A stretch of 64,000 nucleotides of DNA, taken from NCBI RefSeq assembly GCF_037126465.1, contig NC_088206.1, forward strand, positions 50,510,841-50,574,840, read 5' to 3'. The notes below the pieces were generated by a model. The model was not told the DNA's origin and made no database searches. It saw only the letters and a list, made by a program, of their open reading frames with translations. Each line of letters starts with the position of its first letter. Position 1 is the first letter of the stretch. Below are positions 1 through 12,270 of this stretch, piece after piece. The position numbers and the translations under genes are program-made. Source of the DNA: Ornithodoros turicata. Its lineage: Eukaryota > Arthropoda > Arachnida > Ixodida > Argasidae.

Positions 1-2280
1 GGCTTGTTTTGGTTTCTTTGATGAATTAATTTTCGTAATAGGAAGACAAAATTGAGAAACGAAGGTGCGTTTCGGGGGCAGTTGGATGTGCTCGTTCTGA
101 ATATCACAACCGTTTCAACACATCGGGAAATCGGCGTAGCTGACCTTTAAGACCTCAGGAATAATAGCACAGTCACCGGACATCGCCACGCGACTAACAC
201 AAGACAACGACAAGGTACTAGCGGTAGGTAAAATTGCAACACTGCTAAAGAAGTTCAGACATGCCATGATGACGTCACAAATCAAGAAAACAAGCACGCA
301 CACTCAGACAGCAGCTCAGGAATGCACAAGGAGACGTGCTTTATAGGAATTTCTACTCCACACTCAGATACCAGCATTTCTGCACAAATACCTATAAATG
401 CAAACAGCTTACTCCATCAACATATCGAGCAAAGTGAATACTGGCACTCAACATCATATAACAAAAAACAAACAAATTCAATTCTTATGAACTCTCCTTT
501 GCCAAGCAGCATTCTTCTGCTCTACTTGGATGCTGACTTTTTCCCCTCACCTACATTCTGAGTAAAAGCAGTGAAAGGAAAAAAAGAACCGCGCAAAATT
601 ATACGCATTTGTGCTCCAATAGCTGTAACTGCAAAAAACCGTAGCGCACGCAAATAAACTGAGAAAAAGACACCGATTTCTGCCACCAGATAATTCTTGC
701 ATAAGGCCACATACACAGTCGCATTGCCCTTGCGTAAAGAAAGCACAGGACAGGGATACACAAATTTCCTTAAGCGAGCAGGGAAAAGGCTTAAGTCGAA
801 CCGCTCAGGAATAATCAGAGAATCACCGGTTATCCCTATACGCGGCTAGCACAACATGACAGCAACAAAATATTAGCGAAGGGTAAAATTTGCAAGACAC
901 TACTGAACAAGTCCAGACATGCGACAGCGCATACAAAATACTGCTCATCGGGGAAAAGGTCTAAGCGTGCAACAGAAAATCATAGAGCATACACAACTTC
1001 ATTTTTCTATTTCGCGTAAACTAAACGTGGAAAACGACGCACAAATTTTCTTGCCGGCGTCGGGCACTCATAAAATACCCTGCCCAAAACAAAGACTTCA
1101 CCAGGTTCGCGAGGCAATTCCATTAAAAACGCTCGTCCTATCCTACAGATAGTAATGCAAACGCGACTAATACCCTTATTTTTTAAACCACTATTTCACG
1201 CAATAGTACATAAATGTATCACTCGTGTCACACGAAAAGGCAAACATTTACTTGTCAAGTGGGGTCCCTGGTTCAGAAAAGCGCCCGCACGCACACACAG
1301 ACACACACTCCATATTTTCACACTCACAAACACAAAGTCTATTTTCACAACCACATAAATCCATATTATTCCCCAGGTCAATAATTATCCAACCAGCGTC
1401 AAAACGGGGAGAACGCACATATGCCTACACAAAACAATAGGTCTTCGTTCCGGATGTAATAGGATATCACCAGTCGACCGTCGCAAAGCAAAAAAAGAAA
1501 AAAAAGAAAAAGGAATGCATGTTTGCTATACATCCACCAAGAAAACGGTGCGGTGCCTCTGCGCAGCGATCATTATACAGGAGTGAATTCACTTCGTTTT
1601 CTTTTTATGTCCTCGCACCCACATATTTGGAAGAATATTATAGAGGAGAACGGGTAAATGTGAACATCATTCGTTACACACTGTAGCTCTCATCATATTT
1701 AAACCAAACCACTAAACATGTGTTCATAGGCCTTCACTAAATAGGTGAGCCAATAAGGACTCAAAATAAAATAAAATAAAATAATCATTCCACCATCGCT
1801 GGCTGCAAGTTTGGGTACACAACAGAGCAGTGTGTTCCCATCAACACGCCTTGGGCTGGATTTCACACACACGCCAGAAGCCTTTTTGAATACATTCTGC
1901 TGTCGCTGGAATAAAAGATTTGTCTTGAGGGTACTGCAATGTCAGCTCTGTTGCTGTTTAAGTGATAAAACAGCGCCCGAACCGCGCCCCACGCGAGCCG
2001 CACGCGGGCCCGTTCTCGCGGTTTGGACTCGCGACGCACGCGATTCCCAAGTCTAGTCCTCCGTCGAGCGCGAATGGAACTTTGCCCCCCGGCTTTCGCG
2101 CCTTTTTGCTCGCAGGTGTAGCCTCAGACAATAAGTATACGTGCATAGAAAGGGTCGTGTATTACATAAGCCTGGTGATGATCTTGAGTGGACTCACTTA
2201 TTATTTTAAAAGAGCAGTGGTAGTTTACTGGTGTGCTTTTTCGTTGCTTGTTTGTTTAATGTAAGAATGAATATCATTAA
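1..2280. other. Non-coding stretch with a diverged direct repeat
   Basis: I see no supported gene. About 110 bp at 165-277 recurs, diverged, at 812-922: both share a CTCAGGAATAAT start, a GTCACCGG/ATCACCGG block, a GGTAAAATT block and a terminal TCCAGACATG-like end. A perfect TGACGTCA palindrome lies at 270-277. A short A-rich tract (AAATA repeats) is at 1765-1782. The predicted ORFs are short and resemble no family I know. Confidence 0.5.
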
Positions 2281-4110
2281 GAGTAGGACAAAGGAAATAA
2301 TCTTGCGATTCAATAAATAATAGGAGTCTTTGCCGCTGTCTCTTCAGGCAGGATGTGATGACGTCACGCAGTCTGTAGCAATGCATTGACCGTTACTGGA
2401 AAAAAGTGTAGCAATAGAAAAATGGTATGTATTGTCCTGGACGGATTTATGATGAGCACTGTTTTTGAATAACAGGAGTGCGTGTGCTTAGAAATAGTTT
2501 GATGTTGGTTTTTTGCTTTGTTCAAGTGTTTCTCTTTGCTTTTTTCCCCCTTGTTGTCTGACAAACATGCGCTGACGTGCCCTGCCCCCCCCCCCTGTTC
2601 TGTCATGTTTTCCTTCTACATGTAGTTTTTTTTTCTTTTTGACAAGGAACATTCTTGACGATAGTGCTGCCTTGAATGGGAGTAGTGCTATTCTTAATAA
2701 TTTTGCGATACATTTAGTTCAGAGAGTAACCGCAAGGGGGACAGGTGCATGGCTTTATCCAGTCGAGGAACAAAGCGACATTATTCAGTTAGCTGCCTGG
2801 CTCCCGGAAGGGATGGACATGTCTCGATTACCTCGTTGAATGTAGGCATTGAAGGTGTTAGGATATTTTGTTCTTTTGAAAGTCCAATTTAGTAAGACTT
2901 TGGGAATGAAATGCTTAATTCCTACAATCTCCTCTAATGTATGGTGCTCTTCTGCAATAGTTCCCTATGCAATCATTATAGTAGAATAAAGGAAATAATC
3001 TTGGGATAGTGATTCAATAAGTAACAGGTCCCCTGTCTAGAGCGTAAGCGTCGTTGAGCCACGCACCTGCATGATGACGTCATACCGCGATACTATTGTT
3101 TCAGGTTGACCTTGTCTAGAGGAGCATTAGTGGAAAAAAACAGTGTAGCCCTGAGACAATAGGATGACGTCACGACCAATGAGAATGGCCTGCAGGGGGC
3201 TCAAGGATTGACTTCTCTCTTGGACACTGGCAGGTGTAGACACGTTAATTCTGCTCCTAGCAATTGCGTTGATCGTCAGTGGAAGAGCGTAGCTTAGGTG
3301 GGGTTCTGTCTGCCTCTGATGGGGTGCGGATGTGTGGTTCGTCACTGGTGAATGGTGTTCGACGATGCAGGTGGATTTTGTGACGAGCGGATTTACAATG
3401 AGGGAATGTAGTGTACGTATCCGATGATAGTGAGTGTCTTTTCACTCTGTTCAAGTGTTTGTTTTCCTCTGTTGCCCAACAGTCGTGCGATTTGTCCTGA
3501 CGTGTCCTGACATGCCCCGATATGCATGGTTTCCTTAGTTGACGCTTTGTATTTTATCTTTTTTGACAAGGAACATTCTTGTCTTGACGATGTCGATAGT
3601 GCTGCCCTGAATGGGAATGGTGCTAGTCTTAATAATTTCGCGATTAAATTAGTTCAGAAATCAACCGCAAGTGGGACAGATGCATGACTTTATAGAGGAG
3701 AAAAAGCATTACGACTCAGTTCTGTGCCTGGCTGTCGGATGGAGTAGACGCATCGTTCTGTGCTCCTTGTTACCCGTACTGTGTGTTGGGTGCCTAGTCC
3801 TCTTATTAGCCGTTGATGGAGTTACATGTTAGGATATTTTGTTCTTTTGCAAGTCTCATTTAGTAAGACTTTGGAATTCCTACGATCAGCTTTCATACAT
3901 GGTGCTCTTCTGCAATAGCTTCCTATGCAATCGTTATAGAAGAATAAAGGAAATAATCTTGGGATAGTGATTCAATAAATAATAGGTCCCCTGTCTAGAG
4001 CGCACGCGTCCTTGAGTCACGCAGGTACATGATGACGTCATACCGTGGCACTATTGTTTCAGGTAGACCTTGTCCAAAGGAGCATTAGTGGAAAAAAAAC
4101 AGGGTAGCCC
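2281..4110. repeat. Tandem duplication, ~2.3 copies of a 0.7-0.95 kb unit
   Basis: Each unit starts with an AAAGGAAATAATCTT block, at about 2290, 2988 and 3949. It continues through a shared TGACAAGGAACATTCTTG block (2639 and 3564) and a GTAAGACTTTGG block near its end. Unit 1 spans about 2281-2983, unit 2 about 2984-3941, and a partial third 3942-4110. Unit 2 is longer mainly because of extra sequence around 3090-3330. The copies are clearly diverged, so the duplication is not recent. TGACGTCA palindromes occur at 2359-2366, 3075-3082, 3165-3172 and 4033-4040, three of them at the equivalent place in each unit. No coding capacity is recognised. Confidence 0.75.
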
Positions 4111-4550
4111 TGACGTGCGCTCGCTTGCTCCGCAGTCCCCGCGCTCGCTCAGTTTCTGGCTGGCTGTCGCGGAGAGCAGACGTGCGCTCGGTTGCTCCAC
4201 AGTCCCCGCTCAGTTTCTGCCTGGTTGATGAGCACTCGCAGGGGAAAAAGGTGAGTGATTTACCGGTGTTTGCACGTTGTTTTACCGTGCTCGTGTTAAG
4301 CCTTTTCTCACTGTATGTGCATGTTTAGACTTGTTTAGCGGTGTCCCATACCAAGCCTGTTGACGCACATTTACCGTCGTGTGGCTAGTGGTTCCCGCCT
4401 TGTGTTAGCCGCGTAGTGTTGTGACGCTGTGGTTAGGCCTTTTCTCTCGCATGCCTAGGCTTGTTGAGCAGCGCTGCCATTTTTACGTGCCGCTATTACT
4501 TTGTTTTTCTCTGTCTTTCTCGCATAGAACTACAATGCTGGCGCCATCTG
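4111..4550. other. Short GC-rich duplication and unassigned sequence
   Basis: Two imperfect ~70-bp copies lie at about 4117-4185 and 4180-4250, each with a GACGTGCGCTCG(C/G)TTGCTCC block and a CAGTTTCTG(G/C)CTGG block. The rest shows no gene or family I recognise. Confidence 0.45.
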
Positions 4551-4555
4551 GTGTG

Positions 4556-5960
4556 ATGCCTTGGGAGTACCCTATCGAAAATGTGTTTCAGAGACCTCTC
4601 AAAATTTCCTGAGAGGTCTGAGAGGACCTTTCAAGAAATCTTGAAAAGTCTGGTAGGACCTTTCAGGCAGCACAGAGGGGTCTGAGATGTCCTTTTAGAG
4701 AAAATCTGGAAGACGCTATCGAATCATTCAGGTAGCCTTGAGGGGTTTCGGGAGACCTCTCAGACAGTTTTGCGACAGTGCGTCGTGCAACACGTCGCAG
4801 AGCAAGTTGCTACATGTTTTCCGCGCCGCGAGACATGCTACCTCGTCCACTTTGGAAAATAGTTCGCAAGATTTCACATATCTGTGCATTATTCCTCCAA
4901 GGAACACGTGCCATGATAACCTTGTATTGCCGTTCCCCCTTAAAGCTATTGTTCTTGCAATCCGCGCAATATTGCACTGCACGTAAGTGGCAGCGTTTCG
5001 GCCAGTCGCCAGCGGTTTAATCAGTCTGTTTTGAAACGTTGAAGTGTGAGGACGTCGGCCGCGGATCTCAAGTAATTTGCGTTTTGTCTTCGGGATTCTA
5101 ACTGTTTTTGAGGTATGTAGGCGATGTCTCAAATATGCTTTTGTGAGTGACAGGCATTCCTGTTCAGTTTATGCTTTTACAACTGTTCGCAGACACGCAT
5201 TTTGAGCGCCGATAGGATGATTACGAACCACGCTACGTTACCAGCGGCGCTTTGTGTCAAACGGTATGTTATATGTTTCAGTGCCTACACACTGACTTAC
5301 ACTGACATTTTGAAATTGTACTTCTTACAGATGAATCTCGTACGAAGTGACAGGTGGTGAGAACCCAATCTCGCCATTAGTTGGTGTCTTACGCAAGCAA
5401 GGGAAACTAGACTGTGCATCGCGAGTCCCTAAGTATACGTAAAACAGACGAACTTGATCACCAAGAAGCAGAGTTCCTCAAGAACATTTTTCATCGCCCC
5501 TGTACGGACATTGCGAATATGTGTCCCATGAGTTCATGCTTTGTGGAATACGACAGTATGTGTTGATGATGACTTGTATGCTTTCGTAGACAAGTGCTAA
5601 ATCTAGTTTTTGTTGCTGCTATTTACCGTTTCGTGTAGTTTCTTGCGAGCGATCCTTCAACAAATATTAGATATTCACAATTCTGCAAGACATTTGAAAT
5701 AACTGTTAGATAATCTGATAGCTGTGTGCAAGCCTTGAGTGTATCTGTAGAATCGAAGGAACTCAATATATGTGGAGTTTTGTGACATGCACTTGTCTGT
5801 ATCTATATGTGGTGTATCATAGCACTGTATGATTGTACCGCTCCGACGACAGGTGCGGCGTAGACGGCGAAATTGCACATTGATGTTCCGATGTCAGATA
5901 TGGGCATTAGCTTCTGAGAGGTCCTCTCAGCCTGAGAGGCCCTCTCAGTCCCATAACACA
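4556..5960. mobile_element. Putative non-autonomous DNA element with GAGAGG-rich ends
   Basis: The left end (4590-4770) holds many copies of GAGAGGTC/GACCTCTC motifs, for example CCTGAGAGGTCTGAGAGG near 4609. The right end (5917-5951) contains two adjacent palindromes of the form CTGAGAGG..CCTCTCAG. These motifs are confined to the two ends, as subterminal transposase-binding repeats often are. Reading frames inside, the longest 134 codons on the minus strand at 4728-5132, match no family I recognise. Exact ends and a target-site duplication could not be fixed, so the mobile-element call is an inference. Confidence 0.35.
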
Positions 5961-6121
5961 TTAGACCTGTGGAGTATTTTCACTAGGGTAGTGGCCACCT
6001 GCCTCCGTAACCGTCGTGCCCCAGTCGCCCGCACCGGCGTGATTTCTTCAAGATGGCGTCGTTGATTTTCAAATAAATTGTTTCCCACTCTCTGCTTCCT
6101 TTCTATCTAGTTTTTTTTCTA

Positions 6122-6293
6122 CAACCCGAGTTTTACAATGAAAACCCACGACAAGTATTGCACTGAGTTACATTTTGCCCAATTTAAAAATTTTAAAAAT
6201 TTAAATTTTTAAAAAATTTTAAAGTAATTTTAAAATAATTTAAACTAAAAAGTGCAATACTTGCCGTGGATTTTCTGTGTAAAACTTGGGTTG
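6122..6293. repeat. 172-bp foldback MITE with AT-rich centre
   Basis: The left arm starts CAACCCGAGTTTTACA and the right arm ends GTAAAACTTGGGTTG. Inward, AAGTATTGCACT pairs with AGTGCAATACTT. The arms are about 44 bp each with a few mismatches. The centre is a run of AAATTTT/TTTAAA blocks that can fold on itself. No coding capacity. Confidence 0.75.
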
Positions 6294-6299
6294 AATGAT

Positions 6300-8790
6300 T
6301 ACTACTTACACTATGACACTATTTGAAGCAGCGGTGGTCCCATGAAATCGATTCATGTCACATATGAAAATAGTCATAGAATGTCATAATCACCATCGGC
6401 AGTCATAAAACACTGACACTGTGAAATAGTGGTAGTCGCATAAAATCGATTCATGTCACGTATCATTAAATAGTCATGCAAGGGCACAATGACATCGGTA
6501 GTCATAAAACACTATATGACACTGTTTGACGTACCGTTGGTCCACTAAAATCTGACCATGGTACATATCATGAAAATATTCATGGAATGTCATAATAACC
6601 GTCGGTAGTCATAATACCCTATATGACACTATTTCAAGTCGCGGTAGTCCCATCAAATCGATTCATGTCACATATCATTTAAAATGGTCAAGGAATGTCA
6701 CAATGACCATCAGTAGTCATAAAAGACTGACACGTTGAAACAGTGGTAGTCCCATAAAATCGATTCGTGGCACTCATGAAAATAGGTATGGAATGTCATA
6801 ATGAGAATCGGTAGTCATAGAGCACTACATGACAGTTTGAAGCAGCGGTGGTCCCCTAAAATCGATCCATGGCAGATATGAAAATAGTCCTGGAATGTCA
6901 TAATGACCGTCGGATGTCATAAAACACTGTATGACGCTGTTTGGAATAGTGGTAGTCCCATATAATCGTTTCATGGCACATATGAAAATAGTGATGGAAT
7001 GTCATAATTACCACGTCAGTCATACTGCACTGTACGACACTTTGATGTAGCCGTAGTCCGATAAAATAGATTCATGTCACATATCATGAAAATTGTAATG
7101 GAATGTCATGACCACCATCGGGAGTGCAAACACTGTACAACAGCTTGAAACAGTGGTAGCAACTTAAGATCGATTCATGTCACTATCATGAAAATAGTCA
7201 TGGAATGTCATAATGACAATCGGTAGTCATAAAACACTATGACACTGTTTGAAGCAGTAGTAGTCCCGTCAAATCGATTCCCGTCACATATGAAAAGACT
7301 CATGGATGGCATAATGACAATCGGAAGTCATGAACCACTGACACTATTTGAAGCAGCGGTAGTCCCATAAAATCGATTCATGTCACATATCATGGAAACA
7401 GTCATGGAGTGTCATAATGATCATCGGTAATCATAACACACTATATGACACTGACACACCGTTAGTCTGTAGAGGAGGTGGTGTCCCTCTACATGAGTCC
7501 TGACCGGCGATGATGGAATGTCCCAGCGGGCAGATGGTCGTGGCCTCACGCTAGGACGGTGCCGGTAGAACTGCCGTGCCAGCGCCGTAGCGCGTGGCAG
7601 CAGAGGCACGTCTTCGTCATCACACACGGGCCGCCACAAGTCCCCTAAAATCTTACAATTGCACATATCATGAAAACAGTCAAAAAATGTCATACTGACC
7701 ATCGGTAGTCATAAAACACTATAACTCTGTTTGAAGCACCAGTAGTCCCCTAAAATGGACCCATGGCACATATCAAAATAGTGCCAACCGAATCCACAAA
7801 TCATCGAATCCTTGGGAGGGATACGAAAATAGTCATGGAATTTCATAATGATAATTGGCAGTCATAAAACACTATATGACACTGTTTGACGCACCTTTAG
7901 TCCCCTAAAACCTGACCATCGCACATATCATTAAAATAGTCATGGAATGTCATGACCATCGGTAGTCATAAAACACTATGACACTGTGAAATAGTGGTAG
8001 TTCCATAAAATCGTTTCATGTCACATATGAAAATAGTCGTGGAATGTCATTATGATAATCGGGAGTCATAGAACCCTATGGCACTGTTTGAAGCAGTGGT
8101 AGTCACGTAAAATCGATTCATGTCACATATGAAAATAGTTTAGGAATGTCATAATGACCGCGGCAGTCATAATACACTATGAAACTATTTAAGCTGCGGT
8201 AGACCCATAAATTTATTCATGTCACATATCATGTTAATAGTCATGGAATGTCATAATGACCATCGGTAGTCATAAAACACTGTATGACACTATTTGCAGC
8301 AGCGGTAGTTCTACGAAATCGATTCATTTCACATATCATTAAGATAGTCACCAAATGTTATAATGACCATCAGTAGTCATAAAACACTATGACACTGAAA
8401 TAGAGGTAGTCCCATAAAATCGATTTATGTCACATTTCATGAAAATAGTCATGGAATGTTATAATGACCATCGGTTGTCATAAAACACTGGATGACACTG
8501 ACGAACAGTTCGTCCCTCCAAAATCTGACCATGGCACATAATATGAAAATAGTCATGGGGAAATTGACCGTCGCTAGTCATTAGCAAACTGTATGACACT
8601 ATTTGAAGCTGCGGTAGTGCCATAAAATTGATTCATGTCACATATAATTAAAATAGTCACCGAATGTTATAATGACTGCGGTAGTCATAATACACTCTAG
8701 TACACTATTTGAAGCTGCGGTACTCCCATAAAATTTATTCATGTCACATATCAAAATAGTCATAGACTGTCATAATGACCGTCGGTAGTC
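6300..8790. repeat. Degenerate ~104-bp satellite array, about 23 units
   Basis: Recurring blocks in fixed order are ATCGATTCATGTCACATAT, ATGAAAATAGTCATGGAATG, TCATAATGACCATCGG, TAGTCATAAAACACTATATG and CAGCGGTAGTCCCATAAA. Spacing of the TCATGGAATGTCATAATGA block is close to 103-104 bp (7198 to 7403 is two units; 8240 to 8447 is two units). Units are highly diverged, with many small indels, indicating an old array without recent homogenisation. About 190 bp at 7455-7645 is unrelated to the unit and interrupts the array. Confidence 0.85.
7455..7645. other. Non-satellite insertion within the 104-bp array
   Basis: A GC-richer segment replaces about two satellite units, and flanking units resume on both sides. 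The minus-strand reading frame across it is not a protein I recognise. It may be a small insertion or captured sequence. No target-site duplication could be identified. Confidence 0.4.
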
Positions 8791-8797
8791 ATAATAC

Positions 8798-9756
8798 ACT
8801 GCTCAGTCAGAAAATTCTGTCCTACGGATGCCCATCGGATATACTTTCACGGGGATACGGATATCCGCAGAATAATGAAATTCCTCCAGCGGAGATACTA
8901 CGGAGATCCACTTGGCCGGGCTTCGAACTTCCTACGAACGTCCACTTTGCGAACATAACCAGGAGATACGGACATAAACAGGAGCTCCCTGGGATGTAGC
9001 GTGTATCTGGAGCGCGTGGTACTTTTTTATTGTTCAGAAGTCAGTACACGCTTTGTAGTAAAATATAAAGCGTGTTTCCGCCCTTTTTTTTAACATCTGC
9101 CACCGTCGCCGCTCGTTTCACTTTCTGTTGCTCCGCTTTGCTTCCCATGAGGAAAAATCAGCGCGGCGTTTCAAAAAAAAAAAAAAAAAGAGGAAGAAGA
9201 ATAATAATAAAAGAAGGAACAGCAACAAGAGATTGGGCCACTCAGCCGAAATGATTTGGAAATGAGATTGCATTCACTTCCAAACAGGGAACAGACACTG
9301 TACATTGGTGTTCTCGCGAGCTTCTACACATTCGAGAGCCTTGTTCGCCTGGCAGTCGAAATGGAGGGTGAGCTGTCCAAGTTTAATTCAGTTGCGTGCA
9401 CAAACAACCGTGAAATGAGAAATTGTTTGGAGTAAAAAGTCGGTGTATAGGTAATGTCTGTTTCTTACTCATGTAGTTTGAGAAAGGGAGTTGGTTCATG
9501 GAAAGTCGAATTTCTGCAGTGCTACATCGCCCCGCGTTTCTCTCTCTGTTCAAATACATGATCCGTACAGCATCCCATCACGGAGCTGATTCGGACAATC
9601 CGTGAAACAGCCGCAACAGGACCTCCTGCGGATATACGGCAACGAATATCCCTCTATAAATATCCGAGGAGAGTCCCACGGACGTCAGTTTTCGGATATG
9701 GACATTGGGATATATTTCGGACGTCCGTAGGAGATGGTGTTCTGTCTGGGAAAATT
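8798..9756. mobile_element. Possible small TIR element, imperfect ends
   Basis: The left end contains TTCTGTCCTACGGATGCCCAT and the right end, read in reverse complement, CAGAACACCATCTCCTACGGACG; both are followed by GGATAT-like repeats. The resemblance is imperfect and no target duplication is evident. The interior has an A-run at 9174-9189 and no recognisable protein. Confidence 0.3.
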
Positions 9757-9759
9757 TCT

Positions 9760-10570
9760 TTTTTGTGCAGAGTGTTCTCCAACGGATAAAATGAGTTCCT
9801 GCGAAAGAACAATGAGCGTAGGTGACCTACAGAGCGAGCGCGAGGGCTCTGTGCCATGCACCTTTGAAAAATCATTTTCCTCGTGAAAATATCGCATCAC
9901 AGAACGAGAGGACGTCGTGACGTATGCTACTTCCCTCACGTGACCAGTGACGTACAGCCGCACAGCTCAAGAATGTATAAGCGGTGCCTGAGCTGCGAAG
10001 AAAAACAAAGAAACAGGGCACGGAGCCTTCTCGACGTCACGAGAGCATCGTGTCGCCCGTCCGCGGATGCTTTCTTCAACTGTTTTTTTTTTTTTGTATA
10101 ACGCATCGCAGAGCGAAAATATTTTGCATGGTGACTCCCGGTGGACAGCTTGACATAAGGTGCAGGATTTCGAGCGATGATAAATGTCACCTTATTGCTC
10201 CTTTAACGCAAGATAAACTGCACAAGTACACAGCCCAATGATAACGCAACGACCGTTCATGAAGCTGGGGCGAATTGTTTTGTTTTGTTTTCTTCTGCTC
10301 GGGGGCCGCGCGGGCCGCCACGCCGGCATCCCTGACGTAAGCGAGCGAAATATACTTTTATTCGAACCAGCTCTTACAACACCCAGAAAAAGTGTTTTTA
10401 TGGGAGGTTTATCAATGCAATGCCATATATAGCTCCGCACTATGTACGGTGCCTGTCCTGTCGTATGTTGTTTAGCAAATACATTTCGCACTAAAACCAG
10501 CACGACAATACGTAACAATAGAACGACTACAAAATTTCACTTCTTTATTTGCGTTCTTTTTAGGTGGTGT
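9760..10570. other. Unassigned sequence
   Basis: No gene or known repeat recognised. A poly-T tract sits at 10084-10095, and a GC-rich segment at 10298-10332. Short reading frames on both strands lack family features. Confidence 0.4.
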
Positions 10571-10619
10571 ACAAGTACATGATAAACAAAACAGACATTG
10601 ATGGCCGGCCAGCAGAAAA

Positions 10620-10995
10620 CTAGAGGGAATTTGCTGAGGCAACCAACCTCCTCGAGGGCCACGTCGGAATTGTGCTCTACAAAGTTGGTGGAAACGTCTG
10701 TTGCCAGCAAGCCAATGATAGGTCAGCACAGACTGTCTCAAGTTCGTACAAAGTCACCTTTGCCTTTCATGGCAGAAAAGTGCAAGATGTGTCTTGCCCG
10801 TGTGTGGCAGGATTGGGCAAAACATCCTCTCACGTGGGGGCTATTTTGCCGAAAGTGGCAGAAGCTACAAAGAAAGGACTCACTGGTTCCTCATATGTGG
10901 ACAGAAGGTGTGAGTGGAACTCCTCGACCGCAAAAAAATCTTGTGCCACAGATGATGGCCGCAGAGATTTGCAACCACAAGGACAGAGAAAATGA
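10620..10995 (+). pseudogene. SWIM-like zinc-finger fragment of a transposon-borne SWIM-YqaJ protein
   Basis: The frame reads a beta-strand-like segment (YKVTFAFHGRKVQDVSCPC), then VAGLGKTSSHVGAILPKVAE, then a TGSSYVDRRCEWN segment. This order (C-x-C, a helix with ..H, then C-x-W-N) is that of SWIM domains in proteins that also carry a YqaJ nuclease and travel with THAP/DDE transposons. The third zinc ligand of the CxCx(n)CxH motif is Ser here instead of Cys (TSSH), and an in-frame stop lies just upstream near 10620, so this is a broken copy. No YqaJ nuclease domain follows. The opposite-strand fragment at 11112-11387 suggests both belong to one internally deleted element. Family assignment is by motif pattern only. 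Confidence 0.5.
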
Positions 10996-11111
10996 CACTA
11001 AAGATGACCTCGCAAGCAGTGCTTACGCATCGGTTGCATAAATCTCCTTTCAGGACAGAGAATCTTGAGGGCACAATGCTTCTTCAAGTGTTGAACCCTC
11101 CTGAGGCATGC

Positions 11112-11387
11112 TCACATCCATGTGAACACAAAGACGCAAGATATTTTGTTGACAAAGGAAGTGAAAATAATTTTTTTTTTAAAGACACATTTGGCTATGG
11201 TCCTTGCAGCTCTGACAAATTCCTCAAATACTCTTTTTGTAAGTCCAGTAAAGTATGGGAATTGTTCTTCTGGTAGAGTTTCATAAAAACTACAGGTTGT
11301 CTGCACAAAGCGATCACAGACGAGGGTTGGTGTACTTCTGCTATAACTGTGGACAGCAAATTGTTCCTTTTTCTCTCCCGTGTACAC
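11112..11387 (-). pseudogene. Fragment of a THAP/DDE_Tnp_4-type transposase (region before the DDE domain)
   Basis: The minus-strand frame includes LPEEQFPYFTGLTKRVFEEF. In proteins of the THAP plus DDE_Tnp_4 class a short F-x-Y/F-x-T-G-L segment precedes a helix-turn-helix and the catalytic domain. Neither the THAP zinc finger nor the catalytic Asp residues are present nearby, so this is a remnant. It lies tail-to-tail with the SWIM-like fragment at 10620-10995, the same convergent arrangement seen in the larger element at 15.3-25.4 kb. The call is tentative because only about 25 residues are informative. Confidence 0.35.
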
Positions 11388-11439
11388 TGCACACCTTTCT
11401 CTTCAGTCTCCTTCATCACGGAACAATTTGTGCATTCTG

Positions 11440-12200
11440 ATGCTGGTAGCGTGCTTTCCTCTGTTGCAGCCGTGGGATGGTATCATAAATTTTATTTTGT
11501 TTTTGACGTTATGTTGTTTTTACATGAAAGGTTTGCATGAATCCCCTTACTGAGATGCTGGAGCAGCTGTAGTGGAGGGCTCTTCAGAGGAAGGTGGGTT
11601 ATTGCAGAATGTTGCTGTTTCATCACAGGAATTCACGACATTTGCAATCACTGTCAAGCGTGGAAAGTGGCTTCCTGATCAGGATTCGTCGTCCCTTGTG
11701 CATAATGCCCTGTAAGGCAGATGATGTAAGAATTAGTCGGAGAACATCAGAGGACTCGCCATAAAACATGTACACTCATGCTTGCATACCTATCCACCTT
11801 ACATACCTATCCACCGTTGGCGCAAATCTTTATTTTCTTTATCCGAAGACAATGTGTGCATCGAAAACTGCACAAGGCACGGACAGTCTATGTGCAGCAG
11901 CGGGGCGTGCAAATCACCGGAATGCTTTCACGCTCTGATATCGCCTTCGCAGTTGCTGCACCCTATACGACTGAGCATGTCTTCCCAGCTCTAAATTCAC
12001 TTCTCGACATTGCATGTACCCGCACGAGTCATAGAACTGGGAGGGGGGGGGGGGGGAGAACGCAGCACGAAACCTACGTCGCAGCAATAAGCGGAGACGC
12101 AAGTAGAAGGCGTTCAATGGCGGCGCGCCAACGGCGTCACCTGGGGAGAGCCTATCGAAACAGTTTCAGAAAAAGGTCTGCTGGTGCGCTATGCTATATA
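11440..12200. other. Unassigned sequence with a poly-G tract
   Basis: No gene supported. A G-homopolymer of about 14 bases lies at 12042-12056. Short ORFs here match no known family. Confidence 0.4.
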
Positions 12201-12246
12201 CAGGGTGTTTCTTTTTAGCTGCAACAAATTTTCATAAAAAGGGGAA
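12200..12246 (+). mobile_element. Terminal fragment of the CAGGGTGTTT-type repeat
   Basis: The sequence TATACAGGGTGTTTC then TTAGCTGCAACAAATTTTC then ATAAAAAGGGG also forms, inverted, the right end of the TIR element at about 30424 (read from 30424 back to 30375). Only the terminus is present here; it is cut off at about 12246 where Penelope-like coding sequence begins. Confidence 0.6.
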
Positions 12247-12270
12247 ACGAAAGAAAGAGTCTCCCGCCCA

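Noticed and set aside
4728..5132. 134-codon minus-strand ORF as a gene
   Set aside because: No recognisable domain, an equally long overlapping frame on the other strand, and location inside a repeat-like element.
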